This document shows positions 61,007 to 64,000 of a DNA stretch of 64,000 nt, piece by piece (positions within the stretch are counted from its first letter, which is position 1; each line of letters begins with the position of its first letter). This stretch comes from Candidatus Zhuqueibacterota bacterium (GTDB lineage Bacteria; Zhuqueibacterota; Zhuqueibacteria; Zhuqueibacterales; Zhuqueibacteraceae). Under the pieces are notes generated by a model. It did not search any database and was not told where the DNA came from. It saw only the letters and a list, made by a program, of their open reading frames with translations. The stretch spans positions 60,103 through 124,102 of the forward strand of contig JAKEEU010000343.1 of NCBI GenBank assembly GCA_022616415.1. The letters are read 5' to 3'. Made by a program: the position numbers and the translations under genes.

Positions 61007-63082
61007 CTACCGATGATGGTGATGCTTCACGTCCCCGCGCGCGAAGATGCTGGCCACGTAATTGAGCACGTCGGTGGAGCAGATGTCGCAATAGCCGTAG
61101 TATTTCATCATGCGCGATTTCACCACGTCGATCTTTTCCTGGGTCTCTTTATCGACCACGCTGGAGATGAGGCTGGTGAGCTTGATGGTGTCCTTCTGGT
61201 CCTCAAAGAGCTTAAGCTCCAACGCCTTTTGCAAACGCTCGTTGCTCTTGTAATCGAAGGTCTTTCCTTCCAGAGCCAGCGCGCCGATGTAATTCATGAT
61301 CTCGCGGCGGAAATCATCCTTGCGGCTCTCAGGGATATCGATCTTCTCTTCGATCGAGCGCATCAGTCTTTCATCCGGATCTTCGCTGGCGCCGGTGTAT
61401 TTGTTCTTGACCTTCTCGCGCTGCGTGTAAGCCTTGACGTTGTCGATGTAGTTGCCGCACAGCCGCTTCAGCGCATCTTCGTCGGCGGCGATGGCGCGCT
61501 GCACCTCGTTCTTGACGACGTCCTCGTATTCTTCTTTCACCACCGCCAGCAGCTCTTTGAAACGCTTGCGCTGCTCGTCGCTGGTGATGAGCGAGTGATG
61601 CTTGAGTCCGGATTCAAGCTCGTTGATCACCATGAACGGATTGACGCAACCTTCGCCTTTGTCGCTGACGAGTGCATTGGAGACTTTGTCTTGAATATAG
61701 CGCGGCGAAATGCCTTCCATACCCTCGCGTTCGGCGTCCGACCGCAGCTCTTTAATATTGTCTTCGGTAAAACCGGGCAGCGTTTTGCCGTTGTACAATT
61801 TCAGCTTCTGCAACAGCGTCAATTGCGCTTTTTTCGGTTCTTCGAGGCGCGTCAGCACCGCCCACATCGCGGCCATTTCAATGGTGTGCGGAGCAATATG
61901 CTTGCCCTTGATCCGAGCCGCGTTATAGTCCTTCTCATAGATTTTAATCTCATCCGAAAGCTTGGTGATGTAAGGCACGTCGATCTTCACGGTGCGGTCG
62001 CGCAACGCTTCCATGAACTCGTTCGATTGCAGCTTGCGATATTCCGGCTCGTTGGTATGGCCGATGATGACTTCATCGATGTCGGTCTGCGCAAATTTCT
62101 TCGGCTTGACTTTGTGCTCCTGCGAAGCGCCGAGCAAATCGTACAGAAACGCCACGTCGAGTTTCAGCACTTCGATAAACTCCACCAAGCCGCGATTGGC
62201 AATATTGAATTCGCCGTCGAAGTTGAACGCGCGCGGATCGGAGTCCGAGCCATATTCGGCAATTTTGCGATAGTTGATGTCGCCGGTCAGCTCGGTCGAA
62301 TCCTGATTTTTCTCGTCCTTCGGCTGGAAGGTGCCGATGCCGACGCGATCTTTTTCCGAGAGCAGCAGCCGGCGGACTTTGACCTCGCCAATAACCTTTG
62401 TCCAATCGCCTTCATGTTTGCGCAACAACTCTCTGAACTGTTGCCGGCAGAATGGGCACAACTCGCCGACGATTTGTACGTGCTGATCTTCCGGGCGATC
62501 CTTGTTGATTTCCGCCATGACGCGCGCCCGAAATTGTTCGGGGATCAAGTGCAGCGGCTCCTCGTGCATGGGGCAGTTCACCCAATTCGCCTGGCCGTTG
62601 TGCTCTTCCTTCCACGCGTAACTATACAACGCGCCGTCTTTTGTCATGGAATAGGCTTCTATGCCCTTCTTCAAAAGGCGCGCAATCGTGCTCTTGGCCG
62701 AACCCACCGGGCCGTGCAATAAAAATACGCGCTTTTCCGTGCCGTAGCCTTTCGCCGCGGACTTGAACAGGCTCACTACTTTCGCGAGCGAGCGTTCGAG
62801 GCCGTAAACGGCGTCGCGACCGTTATCGACGGGGTCGTTAAAGAATTTGTACTTGATGAGCTTCTCTTTGTTCTCAACGACTTCCTCGGTGCCGTAGCTG
62901 AGGATCATGTCGTAAATGCGCTGGAAAGCGTTGCGGGCAATTTTGGGATTCTCCTTGACAATATTCAAGTATTCCGCCAAGCCCCCTTCCCAGTGCAGCT
63001 CACGATAACCCTCCACGTCTTGCAGGTTGCCGATGAGACTGATGATGCTGTTGTTCGATGATGCGGTTGTTTTCTCGTCCAT
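61007..63082 (-). CDS. prkA: PrkA-family serine protein kinase/AAA protein
   Basis: A 691-residue PrkA (YeaG) protein; ATG 63082 has GGAGG 8 bases upstream, whereas the longer frame adds non-family residues. The AAA domain carries Walker A HGPVGSAKSTIARLL (about 110-124). The C-terminal part (about 400-680) is the PrkA kinase-like domain. A zinc-finger-like CPMHEEP ... CPFCRQQ segment is present. PrkA phosphorylates or degrades targets under starvation; here it heads a four-gene operon. The tail DVKHHHHR is His-rich. Confidence 0.95.
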   Translation of the reverse strand: MDEKTTASSNNSIISLIGNLQDVEGYRELHWEGGLAEYLNIVKENPKIARNAFQRIYDMILSYGTEEVVENKEKLIKYKFFNDPVDNGRDAVYGLERSLAKVVSLFKSAAKGYGTEKRVFLLHGPVGSAKSTIARLLKKGIEAYSMTKDGALYSYAWKEEHNGQANWVNCPMHEEPLHLIPEQFRARVMAEINKDRPEDQHVQIVGELCPFCRQQFRELLRKHEGDWTKVIGEVKVRRLLLSEKDRVGIGTFQPKDEKNQDSTELTGDINYRKIAEYGSDSDPRAFNFDGEFNIANRGLVEFIEVLKLDVAFLYDLLGASQEHKVKPKKFAQTDIDEVIIGHTNEPEYRKLQSNEFMEALRDRTVKIDVPYITKLSDEIKIYEKDYNAARIKGKHIAPHTIEMAAMWAVLTRLEEPKKAQLTLLQKLKLYNGKTLPGFTEDNIKELRSDAEREGMEGISPRYIQDKVSNALVSDKGEGCVNPFMVINELESGLKHHSLITSDEQRKRFKELLAVVKEEYEDVVKNEVQRAIAADEDALKRLCGNYIDNVKAYTQREKVKNKYTGASEDPDERLMRSIEEKIDIPESRKDDFRREIMNYIGALALEGKTFDYKSNERLQKALELKLFEDQKDTIKLTSLISSVVDKETQEKIDVVKSRMMKYYGYCDICSTDVLNYVASIFARGDVKHHHHR

Positions 63083-63599
63083 AATTATACCTCCATTCCG
63101 ACAGATTTTCAATTTCTTGGATAAAATGACGTCAGCGGGATTCGCTCCGCGTGTGTTAGTTGATTGATTAATGCTACAATTGCCGTGCCTCCTTGCGGGC
63201 ATGGCCTTGCAGGCGTAACCTTACGGACGCCATCAGTTAGACTGCTGACTTGCTCGACCTCCATGTCATGCCGAAGAACTTTTCCTCATGGAATATCAAC
63301 AACGTTGTACGGCTGATCAGCGGTAGGAAACGGACAGCCATAAAAGCTCGCACCCCTTTTGGCCAAGCCAACGCGACATTAACACCCACTTTGCTGCGTC
63401 CTACTTACGGAGACGTAGCAGAGAATCCCACCCCTTCTCCGGCTTGCCCTTTTGTGGCCCGGGGTAATAACTTATTCTGCCCGCGATTACTTAACAGTGA
63501 GGTGATGCGTCTCTGCCATCGCAAAGGCTATGCGCCGTGTCGTCACCTGTTTAATAATTTCGACGTCCCATGCAACGCATGTCCTTCTTGAGAAAAAAA

Positions 63600-63626
63600 A
63601 AGTCGAAATCCACTGAATTTCGACTT
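63600..63626 (-). terminator. Strong intrinsic terminator on the minus strand
   Basis: AAGTCGAAAT (63600-63609) and ATTTCGACTT (63617-63626) form a perfect 10-bp stem with a 7-base loop. On the minus strand it is followed by at least eight T. No gene ends just upstream of it on that strand, so it may end a small RNA or the transcript of a decayed gene. Confidence 0.7.
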
Positions 63627-63988
63627 GCAAGAGACAAAGATCAGATAGAAGAGATTGTAAGCAATATTAGTGATACGGAGCTTAAAAGTCAAGAGTTTTT
63701 TTTGCCTTTTGTCATCCGCATCGAATTTCCGCTCATACCGCCGTCCGTGTATTTGCCCAAAGGGCGTAGCCTGCCTCAACAGCCGCCTATATCGATTTGA
63801 ATCATTTTACTGTAAAGAGGCCGAAAAGTTCCGCAGCGAAAATATGCACGACTTGGCTTTGCGCCTGGCGCAAAACGTACTGATGTAAAACGTAAATACG
63901 TGTTTTTGCTAAATTGAATTGCCATAAACTCGTCAGCTTTAGGGGTAACACTCTTTTCGCCTTGATGTGGTTGACTGCACCTTTAATC

Positions 63989-63995
63989 AAGGAGG
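63989..63995 (+). promoter_or_regulatory. Ribosome-binding site of a gene starting beyond the window
   Basis: AAGGAGG five bases from the window end, reading rightwards. Confidence 0.5.
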
Positions 63996-64000
63996 AAAGA

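Larger units (their letters stand above)
63083..64000. other. Long region without a convincing gene
   Basis: Open frames on both strands (for example 63250-63591 plus, 63543-63779 minus) lack ribosome-binding sites and recognisable domains. It holds a minus-strand terminator at 63600-63626, a GGGCGTAGCC motif near 63764 and, at the edge, a ribosome-binding site for a gene beyond the window. Confidence 0.5.

Noticed and set aside
63250..63591. Plus-strand frame of 113 codons upstream of prkA.
   Set aside because: Its composition is irregular, it has no ribosome-binding site or domain, and it ends against a terminator of the other strand.

Overview
The window reads as a chromosomal segment of a Gram-negative bacterium with an outer membrane, most likely from an uncultured lineage of the FCB group such as candidate division KSB1 or Calditrichota. 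This is an inference, and no rRNA gene is present to test it. The support is a large secreted di-haem protein ending in the FPNPFNP-type FlgD-like sorting domain typical of those phyla, several periplasmic and outer-membrane proteins, AgmX/PglI-type TonB-like proteins, intermediate GC content, and many interspersed palindromic repeats.

Layout. 1-1.2 kb: a PIN toxin fragment and a MntA-HepT toxin-antitoxin pair. 1.2-9.5 kb: a secreted GH31 glycosidase, a coiled-coil protein, a di-haem cytochrome c peroxidase-like protein, an AraC-type regulator and a PfkB sugar kinase. 9.9-16.6 kb: a stress block (DksA-type protein, GrpE, ClpB), NADH dehydrogenase II and a nucleoside deaminase. 16.6-21 kb: an orphan Avd-like four-helix protein whose 3' end merges with a 288-bp nested palindrome, then a large glycogen-debranching-type hydrolase. 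21.1-21.7 kb: four tRNAs (Pro, Arg, His, Glu) read from one minus-strand promoter into one terminator. 21.8-32.1 kb: mostly envelope and secreted proteins (Ig-like membrane protein, M48 protease, DUF423, prolyl oligopeptidase, a membrane-anchored GH2-like protein that lacks its acid/base glutamate).

32.3-44.6 kb, minus strand: the most striking locus. Twelve co-directional genes carry two consecutive modules of MotA/TolQ/ExbB + ExbD/TolR + ExbD/TolR + AgmX/PglI (TonB-like). Upstream of them lie a small secreted protein, two periplasmic TPR proteins and an outer-membrane beta-barrel-like protein. The one-TolQ/two-TolR composition, a TonB-like protein with an FHA-like N-terminus, and TPR plus outer-membrane partners recall the Myxococcus Agl motor and Glt trans-envelope complex. 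One ExbD has Asn in place of the proton-carrying Asp, and one TPR gene needs a -1 shift on a run of ten A.

44.9-53.7 kb: PAP2 phosphatase, decayed and intact toxin-antitoxin-like genes (DUF4160/DUF2442, BrnT remnant with its antitoxin, HEPN pair, HicBA) interleaved with housekeeping genes (miaB, mtaB, nfo, trxB). 54-57.3 kb: an A+T-rich TPR gene, moaA and a cobalamin adenosyltransferase. 57.6-63.1 kb: a PrkA kinase - YeaH/YhbH - SpoVR operon with a fourth, unrecognised gene. The last 0.9 kb holds no convincing gene but ends in a strong ribosome-binding site.

At every scale the intergenic DNA is full of palindromes. One family (GTARCCCAG plus a palindrome core) sits in the same orientation at or just after the stop codons of five unrelated genes. 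A 62-bp hairpin family occurs twice. Other elements have run into coding sequence, giving some genes their C-termini or adding in-frame segments.
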